From assembly GCF_024343575.1 (NCBI RefSeq), contig NZ_RJUA01000121.1, positions 62,001 through 126,000 of the forward strand: 64,000 nucleotides of DNA, in the 5' to 3' direction. This document shows positions 16,314 to 26,246 of this stretch, piece after piece. A program made the translations under genes and the position numbers. Positions within the stretch are counted from its first letter, which is position 1. Each line of letters opens with the position of its first letter. The stretch is from Lacihabitans sp. LS3-19 (GTDB lineage: Bacteria > Bacteroidota > Bacteroidia > Cytophagales > Spirosomataceae). The notes under the pieces were generated by a model. The model had not been told where the DNA came from. It made no database searches and was given only the letters and a program-made list of their open reading frames with translations.

Positions 16314-16339
16314 AAACCCGAGCAATCGGGTTTTTTTTT
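16314..16339 (+). terminator. Rho-independent terminator after ftsH
   Basis: AAACCCGA-GCAA-TCGGGTTT forms a perfect 8-bp stem with a GCAA tetraloop, followed by a run of nine T from 16331, directly after the ftsH stop. Confidence 0.9.
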
Positions 16340-16461
16340 GGAGTTTTTTAGAGTTTTTTTCTTTGAATACATAAATTGCATTTTAGATTTTTACAAATCG
16401 TTTTTTAAATAGGCACAGTATTTGTATTTATTAGATAAAACCCAAAATGTAGCCTCCTAAT

Positions 16462-18705
16462 ATGCAAAAGTTCAAGTTTTTAGTTTTATTTTTAATAATT
16501 TTTGGTCAATCTTTTGCCCAAAATACCTTTGATTCAGAAAAAATATTTATTCATACTGATAGAGATAATTATGCAGCTGGCGATACCATTTGGTATAAAG
16601 TGTATCTATTTGACGCCGCCACGCATCAGTTTTCTCAAAAGAGTAAAGTAGTGTATGTTTTGTTCCAAAATCCTTTGAACAAAATCATCCAAGAGTCAAA
16701 GATTGCTGTAATAGATGGAAAAGCGAATGCCCAAATTATACTTGCCAAAAACACAAATGCAGGAAATTATAAATTCACGGCATATTCCAGTTTAATGAGA
16801 AATTATGGTGAAAATGCTTTTTATTCTAAAACAATTAAAGTTTCAAGTGTTATTCCCGCCTTGGCAAGTCCAATTGCTAAAAAGCAAATAGCAAAGCCAG
16901 AGGTGTTGTTTTTTCCTGAAGGAGGTAGTTTAATAGATGGCATCTCAAGCAAAGTAGCTGTAAAACTCAATAATTTTGCGAACCTACCTAAGACTTTTGA
17001 AGGAAAAATAGAAGATAGTACAGGCAAACTTATCACAACTTTCTATCCTGATTTTCAGAGAATTGGTAATTTTATTCTGAAACCAGAAGGGGGAATGAAG
17101 TATTTTGCTGTTTTCAAAAATGGTTTAGTAAACTACAAAGAGCCTTTGCCTGATACCAAGCAACTTGGTTATGTTATTTCAGCAGAAAATGTGGTGTTCT
17201 CTGGAGGAGTTTTGATTAATGTATTTACCAATGTCAACGAACCTGCAAAGCTCAAACTTGTTGCCAAACAAAGAGGAGATGTCCTTTTGACTTTACCTTT
17301 CGAGAGCACTAGTTCAAACTTTAAGTTTGTATTAAAAAATGAATTAATACCGAATGATGGAATAGTAGAAATCTCTATAATTGACGAAAGTGGCTTTAAT
17401 TTGAGCAATAGATTGGTGTATTATCTAAAGCCAAATCCAGCGAGTTTTGTTGTTAAAAATTACAAGAAAAATCTTCTCAAAAAAGGAAAAGTTAGCTTCG
17501 ATTTGTTTTTAGAAGATTCAGAAGGTAATTCATATCCAAATTTTGATTTTTCATTAGCGATCAACGACGTCACTCCTCCAAATACTTTTAGCACAAAAAT
17601 CCAAGATTTACAATCTTATTTAGTTTTCGATGCAGATTTTGAAGAAAATATTCAAAAATTGGATTCCCTGTTTTCGTTTGAGCCTACAGTTTCTAAATTT
17701 TATCTTGACAATCTGATGATGACTTTGGATTGGAAAAAAGAGAAAACAAAAGAAGACTTTATAGCAGAGAAAAGCTTATCTATGATTGCTAAGGTTTCTA
17801 TTGCTGATTCGGTTTTGAAAAATGAAATCGTTGATCTTTTTACTTGGGATAAAATAAATATGAAATATTCTTCGGTAAGCACAGATGCAGAAGGCTACCT
17901 GAAAATAAATGGACAGTGGACAGATTCTGTAAAAGTATTGGCCAGGAATAGGAATGGGCAATTTTTAAATTTAAAATTTGACGAAATTTATAACCCAAAT
18001 CCTGAGGTTTCAATAAGCAAGGCTCCTATAAATGCTAATGCATCAGCAGCCAAAACTCCTGTTAAAGCCGTTCCGACCAAGCAAAATGTCTTAAAGGAAG
18101 TGGTGATAACTGGTGCGAAGGTAAAGGATTATAAAAACGATTATCGTCGTAAGGCTTACAATTGGGAACCTGATGCTGGACGAGCGATTGTTATAGATTC
18201 TAATTTTACAGGTTCGAGTATACAAGATTTGATAGGATTTACTTTGCCTGAATTGCAAAATCAAACCAACAAGATTTGGATTATGATTGACGGCGTAAGC
18301 GTGCCTATGGATTTTTTGAAATTGCTAAAACCAGCTGATGTTGTCTGGTTAGATTTGGTAAAATCAACAGAAAAGACAGCTAAGATGGGTCTAAAAGATT
18401 TTGAAGTTATAAACGTTTTGACCGCAAAAGGGAAAGATTTAGCAAACATATTTAATGATAATAATGCCCAGAATTATATTGGGTATACTTACTCTAAAAA
18501 AATATATAACCCAATATATCTTAAGCCGATTGCTAAAGTTGACAGAAGGAAGACTTTGTTGTGGAACCCTAACTTAAAAACAGACAAAAACGGAAAAGCC
18601 AATGTCTCATTTTACAATGCTGACCTTACAAAAAAATATTTAATTACGATCTATGGCACTGACGGCAAAGGAAATATGCTTAGTCAGAGGATGCTTTTGA
18701 AATAA
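16462..18705 (+). CDS. Secreted MG2-like protein with degenerate TonB plug
   Basis: 747 residues with a cleavable signal peptide (about 1-19, ending SFAQ). The mature start carries IFIHTDRDNYAAGDTIWYK (29-47), the MG2-like domain, and several further beta-sandwich segments follow. Around residue 545, LKEVVITGAKV resembles the TonB-box/pre-plug strand of TonB-dependent receptors. A shortened plug-like region (WIMIDGVSVPMDF and so on) follows, then a C-terminal beta domain ending at residue 747, with no 22-strand barrel. It is a paralogue of the partial gene at 1-1913. Likely a periplasmic or outer-membrane structural or transport accessory; function unknown. An ftsH terminator precedes it, so it has its own promoter. 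Confidence 0.8.
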   Translation: MQKFKFLVLFLIIFGQSFAQNTFDSEKIFIHTDRDNYAAGDTIWYKVYLFDAATHQFSQKSKVVYVLFQNPLNKIIQESKIAVIDGKANAQIILAKNTNAGNYKFTAYSSLMRNYGENAFYSKTIKVSSVIPALASPIAKKQIAKPEVLFFPEGGSLIDGISSKVAVKLNNFANLPKTFEGKIEDSTGKLITTFYPDFQRIGNFILKPEGGMKYFAVFKNGLVNYKEPLPDTKQLGYVISAENVVFSGGVLINVFTNVNEPAKLKLVAKQRGDVLLTLPFESTSSNFKFVLKNELIPNDGIVEISIIDESGFNLSNRLVYYLKPNPASFVVKNYKKNLLKKGKVSFDLFLEDSEGNSYPNFDFSLAINDVTPPNTFSTKIQDLQSYLVFDADFEENIQKLDSLFSFEPTVSKFYLDNLMMTLDWKKEKTKEDFIAEKSLSMIAKVSIADSVLKNEIVDLFTWDKINMKYSSVSTDAEGYLKINGQWTDSVKVLARNRNGQFLNLKFDEIYNPNPEVSISKAPINANASAAKTPVKAVPTKQNVLKEVVITGAKVKDYKNDYRRKAYNWEPDAGRAIVIDSNFTGSSIQDLIGFTLPELQNQTNKIWIMIDGVSVPMDFLKLLKPADVVWLDLVKSTEKTAKMGLKDFEVINVLTAKGKDLANIFNDNNAQNYIGYTYSKKIYNPIYLKPIAKVDRRKTLLWNPNLKTDKNGKANVSFYNADLTKKYLITIYGTDGKGNMLSQRMLLK

Positions 18706-18774
18706 GTTTCTTTTTGAAATATTGAAGTAAATTGTATAATTTGAATTAGTTTTCAAATCTTACAATTTACGCTT

Positions 18775-20166
18775 ATGAAAATCCAACTTTTTACTTTCCT
18801 TTTCTTTTCTTTATGCTGCTCTTTTGCTCAAGAAAAATCTGATTTTAATCTCAGTAGCTCAGGTTTTGAGTATAATGACGCCAATGAAGTTGATTTTGCA
18901 AAAGATACTATATTTTATAGACTTTTTCCCCAAAAAAATGGCTTAGTTGTCAAACAAAAAATTACTGGTAGGAAAGGTAATTTCAAAGCAATTACTTGTC
19001 TATTAGATAAAGATGGCAAAACAATTGTTCCTTACAAATATGACGATATAGGAGATTTTCACGAGGGTTTAGCAGAAGTTTCTATTGGAGGATATTGCCA
19101 AAGCTGTCGGAATGGAAGGTATAATACTGTTACTATAACAGGGAAACACGGTTTTATTGATGAAACTGGAGAGGTGGTTATTCCTTTAGTTTACAAATTT
19201 GTAGACAAGTTCTCAAAAGGTCTTGCTCCTGTGAGGACTTTATATAATGCCTATTATATCAATAAAAAAAATGAGATAAAATTTACGATAGATACCAAAG
19301 GTTTAAATTCAATGTATGCTTTTATTGGAAATTATTCTCAAATTAATTTTAACGAAAAAGGCCAAAGTAGAGGGATTTATTCAGTCTACTCTAGTATTTT
19401 TGTAAATTTCATTGATGCTCTAGGAAGGTATCAAATTCCTAAATATTTTAAAGAAATTCAAGTTTATAGAGGAGAAGATACCCTTTGGGCTTTTAAAGAT
19501 TTAAAGAATAAATACGGTTTTTGGAATGAGAAAAATGAAATAATTTATTCGCCATCTTTTGATGAGATAGAATATGGTTTTTGGAAATCAAATATATTGG
19601 TAAAAGAAAATAATCAATACCAATTGATTAAAGCCAAAGGAAAAGAAGATGTTTTTAGAGAAAAATTCGAAGATTATTGTAAAACCAAAACTGATACACT
19701 TTGGATAAAAAGAGGCATTCATTGGCTAAAAATTTTAGAATCTGACAGCGTTTTGTCCAAAATTAAAGCAGATAAAATCAAATATTGGCGGAATAAAAAC
19801 TATTTAATCTTCGGTTCTACTGGATTGGTGGGAATAAGTAATACCAATGGGAAAGAGGTTTTAAAAACATCTTTTCAGGAAATTGGTGAGCGTTGGTCGG
19901 AAGGCAAAACCTATATTAAAAATAAAGACCTTTATGGAGCGATAGACTCGACTGGTACTATAATTTTACCGATAGAATATGATAAAATAGGTAAGTTTAT
20001 TGATGGCCAAGTTATGGCAATTAAAGGTATTTATTCTTTTGATTTTACGAAGGAAGGTCAATTAATAAAGAAATATTGGTCTATCAATTTTATATTGAAA
20101 TTGTTTGTAGGTGGTATATTTCTTATCGGAATATTGATTTTTTTTATTGCCAAAAAGTATTTTTAA
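18775..20166 (+). CDS. WG-repeat protein with C-terminal membrane anchor
   Basis: 463 residues. A signal peptide (about 1-18, ending CSFAQ) is followed by several WG/KWG-type repeats. Examples are DGKTIVPYKYDDIGDFHEGLA, the block beginning GFIDETGEVVIPLVYK, and a late block beginning YGAIDSTGTIILPIEYDK. A transmembrane helix near residues 440-458 ends in a basic tail. The cysteines in GYCQSCRNG could bind metal or form a disulfide. WG-repeat proteins are common surface or periplasmic proteins with unknown binding partners. It converges with the ggt gene at a shared bidirectional terminator. Confidence 0.8.
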   Translation: MKIQLFTFLFFSLCCSFAQEKSDFNLSSSGFEYNDANEVDFAKDTIFYRLFPQKNGLVVKQKITGRKGNFKAITCLLDKDGKTIVPYKYDDIGDFHEGLAEVSIGGYCQSCRNGRYNTVTITGKHGFIDETGEVVIPLVYKFVDKFSKGLAPVRTLYNAYYINKKNEIKFTIDTKGLNSMYAFIGNYSQINFNEKGQSRGIYSVYSSIFVNFIDALGRYQIPKYFKEIQVYRGEDTLWAFKDLKNKYGFWNEKNEIIYSPSFDEIEYGFWKSNILVKENNQYQLIKAKGKEDVFREKFEDYCKTKTDTLWIKRGIHWLKILESDSVLSKIKADKIKYWRNKNYLIFGSTGLVGISNTNGKEVLKTSFQEIGERWSEGKTYIKNKDLYGAIDSTGTIILPIEYDKIGKFIDGQVMAIKGIYSFDFTKEGQLIKKYWSINFILKLFVGGIFLIGILIFFIAKKYF

Positions 20167-20200
20167 AAAAGAGCAACGATAATAATCATTGCTCTTTTTT
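20165..20200. terminator. Bidirectional terminator between WG-repeat gene and ggt
   Basis: An A-run, GAGCAA, an inner GAT/ATC extension with one mismatch, TTGCTC and a T-run make a hairpin that works in both directions between two convergent genes. Confidence 0.85.
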
Positions 20201-20205
20201 ACCCC

Positions 20206-21981
20206 TTAATATCCTACACTCGTATTATCAGCTCTTGGATCTGACGCACCTTCTAATGTGCCATCAGGATGTACCAATACGCAATCCATTCTCCCAATAG
20301 TGCCTTTTTGTTGGTCTATTATGTAGCCTTTGTCTCTAAGGGTTTTTAGCGTGTTCTCTGAAAAAGCATTTGGCTCAAAAACCGTTCTGTCAGGTAACCA
20401 TTGGTGGTGAAACTTCAATGCGTTTACAGATTGCTGCATACTCATTTTGTGTTCGATTACGTTCAATATGGTCTGATATACGGAAGTTATAATGGTGCTG
20501 CCTCCTGGCGTACCAACGACCATAAAAAGTTTTCCGTCTTTTTCAACTATTGTTGGAGTCATAGAGCTTAGCATTCTTTTTTCTGGTTGTATTTCGTTGG
20601 CAGTTGAGCCTATTAAGCCAAACATGTTTGGTACGCCTGCTTTTATGCTAAAATCGTCCATTTCGTTGTTCATCAAAAAACCACCTCCAGCTACTATTAC
20701 TTTGCTTCCGTAGGAACCGTTCAATGTAGTAGTTATTGATACAGCGTTTCCTTCTTTGTCAACTACAGAGTAATGTGTTGTTTCTTTCGACTCATAGCCT
20801 GGAAGGTTACCGCCTTCAATGTCTTTGCTGTTTGTAGCTTTTGTGCTGTCAAAGTCCGCCCAACGGCTTTTTAAGTATTCTCTGCTTATGAGTTTATCAC
20901 TTGGTACATCTACAAAGTCAATATCGCCCATCCATTTGGCTCTGTCGGCATAAACACGCCTCTCGGCTTCTATCATCACTTGGGTAGTTTTTGCCGAGTT
21001 CCATCCCCACTGCTGAAGCGGAAAAGGTTCTACAAATCTAAGCAATTGTAATAAAGCCACTCCACCGCTTGAAGATGGTGGCATTGTTATCATTTTATAG
21101 TTTTTATAGTCAGCTATAATTGGTTTTCTCCACGCCGAATGGTACTTGTTGAGGTCTTCTTGCGTAATTATTCCGCCACCTTTGGCCATTTCGTCCACCA
21201 AAAGTTTGGCTACTTTGCCTTCATAGAATCCCGCCCTTTTGTATTTCTGGATTTGTTTTAAAGTTTCTGCCAAATCAGATTGTATCAATAGATCGCCTAT
21301 TTGCCATTTACTTCCGTCTGTTTTTTTGTAATATTTTAAATCAGCACCATTTACATCTTTAAATACAGCAGCGTTGTTATTTAAGCCTAGTGCTTCTCTT
21401 TCGGTTTGAATTACACCTTTTTCAGCCAAGCGAATTGCTGGAGCCAATACTTTTTCCCAAGAAAGTTTTCCGAATTTTTTGTGCATTTCTACCATTCCAT
21501 CTACCGAACCAGGTACTCCGCTTGCCAAATGCCCTTTTAAACTAAGTCCCTGGATTACATTGCCGTCTTTGTCCAGGTACATGTCTCGATGAGCTTTCAA
21601 GGGAGCTTTTTCTCTAAAGTCTAAAGTGAAAGTCTCTCCATTTTTAAGTCTGATTACCGAAAATCCCCCACCGCCAAGATTTCCTGCAAATGGATGAACA
21701 ACGGCGAGAGCAAAATGTGTCGCTACCGCTGCATCTACTGCATTTCCGCCCATTTTCAATATTTCAATGCCTGCAGTAGAGGCTTCTGGGTGAGCGGAGG
21801 CTATCATACCGTTTTTTGCAAAAACTCCTTTTTTGTCAGAGTAAAAAGGTTTTAGGTTTGCATCTTCTTCAAATAGGCTAAAAAGGTCTTTGCTTTGTTC
21901 GTTTTGGGCGGGTTTTTGAGTAGTTTTACAAGCAAAAACAAACCATAGAATGGCTAAAATTAGGTATTGGTTTTTTTTCAT
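20206..21981 (-). CDS. ggt: Gamma-glutamyltransferase, lipoprotein
   Basis: About 591 residues from the ATG at 21981, where MKKNQYLILA begins a lipoprotein signal with lipobox FVFAC; an ATG 48 bases upstream would spoil the signal. The enzyme cleaves the gamma-glutamyl bond of glutathione and related peptides and matures by self-cleavage. Seen: GMIASAHPEAS and GGNAVDAAVA near the N-terminus, GNLGGGGFSV, the nucleophile threonine in ETTHYSVVD (about residue 400), and GSYGSKVIV and later GTPGGSTI with the oxyanion and substrate region. Likely attached to the periplasmic side of a membrane, with a role in peptide or glutathione use. Confidence 0.93.
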   Translation of the reverse strand: MKKNQYLILAILWFVFACKTTQKPAQNEQSKDLFSLFEEDANLKPFYSDKKGVFAKNGMIASAHPEASTAGIEILKMGGNAVDAAVATHFALAVVHPFAGNLGGGGFSVIRLKNGETFTLDFREKAPLKAHRDMYLDKDGNVIQGLSLKGHLASGVPGSVDGMVEMHKKFGKLSWEKVLAPAIRLAEKGVIQTEREALGLNNNAAVFKDVNGADLKYYKKTDGSKWQIGDLLIQSDLAETLKQIQKYKRAGFYEGKVAKLLVDEMAKGGGIITQEDLNKYHSAWRKPIIADYKNYKMITMPPSSSGGVALLQLLRFVEPFPLQQWGWNSAKTTQVMIEAERRVYADRAKWMGDIDFVDVPSDKLISREYLKSRWADFDSTKATNSKDIEGGNLPGYESKETTHYSVVDKEGNAVSITTTLNGSYGSKVIVAGGGFLMNNEMDDFSIKAGVPNMFGLIGSTANEIQPEKRMLSSMTPTIVEKDGKLFMVVGTPGGSTIITSVYQTILNVIEHKMSMQQSVNALKFHHQWLPDRTVFEPNAFSENTLKTLRDKGYIIDQQKGTIGRMDCVLVHPDGTLEGASDPRADNTSVGY

Positions 21982-22132
21982 ATAATAGGTTTTTGTTGAT
22001 ATAAGATATTTTTGATTTCCATCAATCACGGATATTTACCGTTAAGTTAAGTGTTTTGTGGCATTTATAAAATTACTTAATTCTATTTCCTTTTTTTTTG
22101 CAATTTTTACTTAATAAAAATAAAATTCCGGG

Positions 22133-23374
22133 ATGCTGTTTTTAAAACTTACGTTCGAAAGTTTAAGGTTCGCTTGGCAGGCTTTAAAGTCCAATTTATT
22201 ACGGACTGTTTTGTCATTATTGGGTGTTACCATTGGTATTTTTTCTATTATTGGCGTGTATACCATGGTAGATTCTTTGGAAGCGAACATTAAAAACAGT
22301 TTGAGCTCCATAGGTGACAAAACTATCTATGTGGATAAATTTCCATGGCAATTTGGGGATGGTGAATATCCTTGGTGGAAATATTTTAATAGACCTCGAC
22401 CAAAGTACTCGGAATATAAATATTTGAAAGAAAATCTTGAACATGCAAGTGCAGTAACTATAATGGACTGGTCGATTGCACAAATAAAGTTTGAAAGCAA
22501 TAGTTTTAATTCCTTGGTGCAAGGTATTACCTATGATTTTAATCTTATTTCAGAAGTGCCAGTTATTTCGGGAAGGTATTTTACGCCTACCGAGATAGAG
22601 TCTGGTAGAAATGTAACTGTATTAGGTGCTGAAATTTCAGAATCACTTTTTGGGGATGAAGATCCGATTGGGAAACAAGTGAAAATAAAAGGTGAAAACT
22701 TTACAGTAATTGGCCTTCAAGAGAAAAAAGGAAAACAATTGGTAGATGTGGGTGGTAATCCTGACCAAAAAGCCTATGTGCCTTTTGTAAAACATAAACG
22801 AATGTTTTCTTCTGGGAATCTGTATGGAATGATACAAGTGCAAGCTTTTGATACGGACGAAAAAATGGTAAACCTAGAAAGTGAAATCAGAGGAAAGATG
22901 AGAACTTTAAGAGGTTTGAGGCCTTTGGAGGAAGACAATTTTGCCTTAAATAGACCAGATGCCGCCGCAAATTTTCTTACAACCATTTTTGGCTCAATCC
23001 GTACTGGTGGATTTGTAATCGGCCTTTTTTCACTTTTGATTGGAGGCTTTGGTATCGCCAATATAATGTTTGTATCTGTAAAAGAACGTACCAATATTAT
23101 TGGAATTCAGAAATCTCTAGGTGCCAAAAACTTCTTTATTCTTTTCCAGTTTTTGTTCGAAGCTATATTTCTCTGTTTGTTAGGAGGTTTATTTGGTCTA
23201 ATACTGGTATACTTTGTCAGTTTTATTGATTTAGGATCATTAGATATCGTTTTGTCTTCTTCAAACATTATGTTTGGTTTGATTATTTCGAGTATTATTG
23301 GAATTGTAGCAGGTTTGATACCTGCTTCTCAGGCTGCTAAAATGGATCCAGTTATAGCTATTAGAGCTAAATAA
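22133..23374 (+). CDS. MacB/FtsX-type ABC transporter permease
   Basis: 413 residues. A first transmembrane helix at about 22-45 (LLRTVLSLLGVTIGIFSIIGVY) is followed by a large periplasmic MacB_PCD domain (about 46-280) and three C-terminal helices between about 290 and 405. The pattern includes GGFGIANIMFVSVKERTNIIGIQKSLGA, the coupling helix typical of FtsX-domain permeases, and ends PASQAAKMDPVIAIRAK. Such permeases work with a LolD/MacB-like ATPase in export of lipoproteins, peptides or drugs. No ATPase gene is adjacent in this window, so the partner must be elsewhere. Confidence 0.9.
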   Translation: MLFLKLTFESLRFAWQALKSNLLRTVLSLLGVTIGIFSIIGVYTMVDSLEANIKNSLSSIGDKTIYVDKFPWQFGDGEYPWWKYFNRPRPKYSEYKYLKENLEHASAVTIMDWSIAQIKFESNSFNSLVQGITYDFNLISEVPVISGRYFTPTEIESGRNVTVLGAEISESLFGDEDPIGKQVKIKGENFTVIGLQEKKGKQLVDVGGNPDQKAYVPFVKHKRMFSSGNLYGMIQVQAFDTDEKMVNLESEIRGKMRTLRGLRPLEEDNFALNRPDAAANFLTTIFGSIRTGGFVIGLFSLLIGGFGIANIMFVSVKERTNIIGIQKSLGAKNFFILFQFLFEAIFLCLLGGLFGLILVYFVSFIDLGSLDIVLSSSNIMFGLIISSIIGIVAGLIPASQAAKMDPVIAIRAK

Positions 23375-23456
23375 TAGTAAGATTTACTATGTTAATATTA
23401 TTCTGATTTTTTCAAAAACTGTTGCTTGTCATTTTGGTTTGAATTTTTTGTCATTC

Positions 23457-23484
23457 TTTTGAAATCTTATAGATTTTATCTTTG
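23457..23484 (+). promoter_or_regulatory. Promoter-like element of the universal stress gene
   Basis: TATCTTTG (23477-23484) fits the Bacteroidota -7 consensus TAnnTTTG exactly and ends 21 bases before the gene's ATG. A TTG lies 15 bases upstream, closer than usual, so the -33 part is uncertain. Confidence 0.5.
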
Positions 23485-23505
23485 TGTAATAAAATTTCTC
23501 AAATT

Positions 23506-24318
23506 ATGAAAACGATATTAGTACCTACTGACTTTCATGCTGCTGCTGAAAACGCAATGGCTGCCGCCGTGAAATTAGCGAAAAATATGAACGCCAAAAT
23601 CAATCTGATGACAATGTTTAAATTTCCAAAGTTTAAATATCAACTGGTTGAGTCTGCTGTTTATAGCGAAGAAGAGTATTATGCTTTGCTAAAAGAGGAT
23701 GCAGAGCGAGAAATTAAACGCTGGCAGGAATGGTATCCAGAAGTTAAAATCGAAGGAATTATCGAGGAGGATTTTGAAGATTTAATTCCAGCTATTTTGA
23801 GCGAAGGTGCAGATTTGATTGTAATGGGTTCGGAAGGTGCCAATGGTTGGAAAGATTATTTTTCAGGCACAAATGCCCAGAACGTGGTCCGAAAAGCTGA
23901 CTGTCCAGTATTAGTAATGAAAGAAAACACGAGTTTTGAGAAAATAGAAAACGTGTTGTTCGTTACGGATTTCGAAAAAACTGGTTTTATAGAGGTAGCT
24001 CAGAATCTTTTTAACTTGGAAAATACCAATAACAAGTTTTTGTTTGTGGATGCAGGCGAAATCACAGACGATAGGGCAGAGCTATACGATACAGCTAGAG
24101 ATATTGAAAAACTATACGATATTAAGAATTTTGATTTTGAGATATACAAACACGATTCTATTGCAAAAGGAACGGTTGAGTTTGCTCAATCTCGTGACAT
24201 AGACCTAATAATAATGTTTACACACGGCCGCAAAGGCTTTGAAAGATTTTTATTCGGAAGTATTGCTGAAGAAGTTGTAAATATCTCAGAGATTCCCGTT
24301 TTGAGTATTTTGGAATAG
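23506..24318 (+). CDS. Tandem universal stress protein (two UspA domains)
   Basis: 270 residues from the ATG at 23506 (MKTILVPTDF), which places the conserved first strand at the N-terminus; an upstream in-frame TG-type start adds eight residues without family support. Two Usp folds: residues 1-145 with the nucleotide-binding-type run VMGSEGANGWKDYFSGTNAQ ending in CPVLVMKE, and about 150-270 with MFTHGRKGFERFLFGS and ISEIPVLSI. Tandem Usp proteins are cytoplasmic and often induced by stress or nutrient limitation. The preceding TATCTTTG element suggests transcription from the primary sigma factor. Confidence 0.9.
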   Translation: MKTILVPTDFHAAAENAMAAAVKLAKNMNAKINLMTMFKFPKFKYQLVESAVYSEEEYYALLKEDAEREIKRWQEWYPEVKIEGIIEEDFEDLIPAILSEGADLIVMGSEGANGWKDYFSGTNAQNVVRKADCPVLVMKENTSFEKIENVLFVTDFEKTGFIEVAQNLFNLENTNNKFLFVDAGEITDDRAELYDTARDIEKLYDIKNFDFEIYKHDSIAKGTVEFAQSRDIDLIIMFTHGRKGFERFLFGSIAEEVVNISEIPVLSILE

Positions 24319-24340
24319 TTTTGAATGGTTTTTATATTAA

Positions 24341-24370
24341 AAAAACGACATCTTATTGATGCCGTTTTTT
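24341..24370. terminator. Bidirectional terminator between usp gene and argS
   Basis: AAAAACGACATC and GATGCCGTTTTT pair with one A-C mismatch around a TTATT loop. A-runs and T-runs flank it, so it can end transcription from both convergent genes. Confidence 0.75.
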
Positions 24371-26146
24371 TTACATTCTTTCAGGCACATCAATTCCCAA
24401 AAGTCCCATCGCATGTTTTATGGTTTCGGCCACTTTCTTGATTAAGCCTAATCTCAAATATTTTGAATCTTCGTTTTCTTCATTCATTACCGAATGTTGG
24501 GCATAGAAAACATTAAATGTTTTAGCAAGCTCGTAGGTATAATTGGCCAATTGAGCTGGAGAATATTCCGCCGCCGCAGCTTGTATAATACTTGTATAAT
24601 CTTTCAATAAAAACACCAATTCTTTTTCTTCAGGATTTAAAAAATAATCGCCTACAAGGTCAAATATTTTATCGTCAGATATTTCTCCTTTTCTCAGGAT
24701 AGACTTGATCCTCGCATGCGTATATTGTATAAATGGACCCGTATTTCCTTGGAAATCAATAGATTCCTCTGGATTGAAAAGCATCCTTTTCTTTGGTTCC
24801 ACTTTCAATAAATAATATTTTAAAGCCCCCAAGGCCAACATTCTAAACAAACGCTTAGATTCTTCAGATTCCAAGTCTTCTATTTTGCCTTTTTCAGCAC
24901 TCATGGCCTTTGCGGTGGCTATCATATCTGATACTAGCTCGTCTGCGTCTACTACAGTTCCTTCCCTCGATTTCATTTTTCCTGAAGGCAAATCCACCAT
25001 ACCATATGACAAATGATAGCAGCCGTGTGCATAAGCTCTTCCGAGTTTTTTCATTATGGCAAAAAGCACCTGAAAATGGTAGTCTTGTTCATTGCCAACT
25101 ACCCAAATTGACTTATCAGATTTGAAGTCGTCGAATTTAAGGTCAGTTGTTCCTAAATCTTGGGTTATATATACTGATGTTCCATCACCTCTAAGCACCA
25201 ACTTATGGTCAAGTCCTTCCTCAGTCAAATCAATCCAAACACTTTTGTCTTCTTTTTGGTAAAAAACGCCATTCTTTAGTCCTTCTTCTACAAGTGTTTT
25301 CCCTAAGAGATAAGTGTCTGATTCGTAATAGGTTTTGTCAAATTCTACCCCTATTTGCTTATATGTTTTTGCAAAACCGTCGTAAACCCAACCGTTCAGT
25401 TTTTTCCAAAGTTCTATTGTTTCAGGGTCATTTTGTTCCCATTTTAAGAGCATTTCTTGAGCTTCCACCATTATCGGAGCTTTCTTTTTTGCATCCTCTT
25501 CTGTAGAACCATTTTCAACCAAAGAATTTATTTGGTTTTTATAGGCTTTATCAAACTCTACATAATATTTTCCTACCAAGTGGTCACCTTTAAGACCAGC
25601 CGATTCTGGTGTTTCGTTTGCACCAAAATTTTGATAAGCCACCATTGATTTGCAGATATGTATGCCTCTGTCGTTTACCAAACAAGCTTTGGTGACTTGA
25701 TAACCAGCGGCTTCCATTATTTTAGAAACTGAAAATCCCAAGAAATTATTTCTTAAATGACCCAAATGTAAAGGCTTATTGGTATTTGGCGAAGAGTATT
25801 CAACCATTACCGATCCCTTTTTATTTCCTAAATCTTCCCCTGTTTTTTCTTTTAACAAATCATTCAAAACTTCCACCCAAACTTCATTTTTGAGTTTTAG
25901 ATTCAAAAAACCTTGAACTACATTGTAAGATTCAAATTCTTTATTGTTTTCTAAAAGGTAGGTGCCAATGGTATTACCGATTTCTATAGGAGATTTTTTT
26001 AAGCTTTTTACCAAACTAAAAAACACAAATGTGTAATCGCCTTCAAACTCCTTTCTGGTTGGTTGTAGACTTACTTTTTCGTTCGCTCCAAAAAGCGTAT
26101 TTATTGCGATTTCTATTTTGCTTCCTATTACACTTAATATATCCAT
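24371..26146 (-). CDS. argS: Arginyl-tRNA synthetase
   Basis: 591 residues from the ATG at 26146 (MDILSVIGSKIEIAI), the normal start for the family; the frame stays open further upstream, across the yicC start, but without homology. It charges tRNA-Arg. Seen: the N-terminal additional domain, the HIGH motif as HLGHLRNN after SSPNTNKPLHL (about residues 125-140), the KMSKS-equivalent KMKSREGTVVDADE (about 390-403), and the anticodon-binding helical domain with YTHARIKSILRK at the C-terminal side, ending in DVPERM. It is divergent from yicC with 100 bases between. Confidence 0.96.
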   Translation of the reverse strand: MDILSVIGSKIEIAINTLFGANEKVSLQPTRKEFEGDYTFVFFSLVKSLKKSPIEIGNTIGTYLLENNKEFESYNVVQGFLNLKLKNEVWVEVLNDLLKEKTGEDLGNKKGSVMVEYSSPNTNKPLHLGHLRNNFLGFSVSKIMEAAGYQVTKACLVNDRGIHICKSMVAYQNFGANETPESAGLKGDHLVGKYYVEFDKAYKNQINSLVENGSTEEDAKKKAPIMVEAQEMLLKWEQNDPETIELWKKLNGWVYDGFAKTYKQIGVEFDKTYYESDTYLLGKTLVEEGLKNGVFYQKEDKSVWIDLTEEGLDHKLVLRGDGTSVYITQDLGTTDLKFDDFKSDKSIWVVGNEQDYHFQVLFAIMKKLGRAYAHGCYHLSYGMVDLPSGKMKSREGTVVDADELVSDMIATAKAMSAEKGKIEDLESEESKRLFRMLALGALKYYLLKVEPKKRMLFNPEESIDFQGNTGPFIQYTHARIKSILRKGEISDDKIFDLVGDYFLNPEEKELVFLLKDYTSIIQAAAAEYSPAQLANYTYELAKTFNVFYAQHSVMNEENEDSKYLRLGLIKKVAETIKHAMGLLGIDVPERM

Positions 26147-26246
26147 CTGTTCATTCAATTTGGCTGCAAAATTACACTTTTTTGACTTAAAATGCCTTTT
26201 CCAATCGATTAATTCCTTAGTTTTACAAAAAAGAAAATCACTATTT

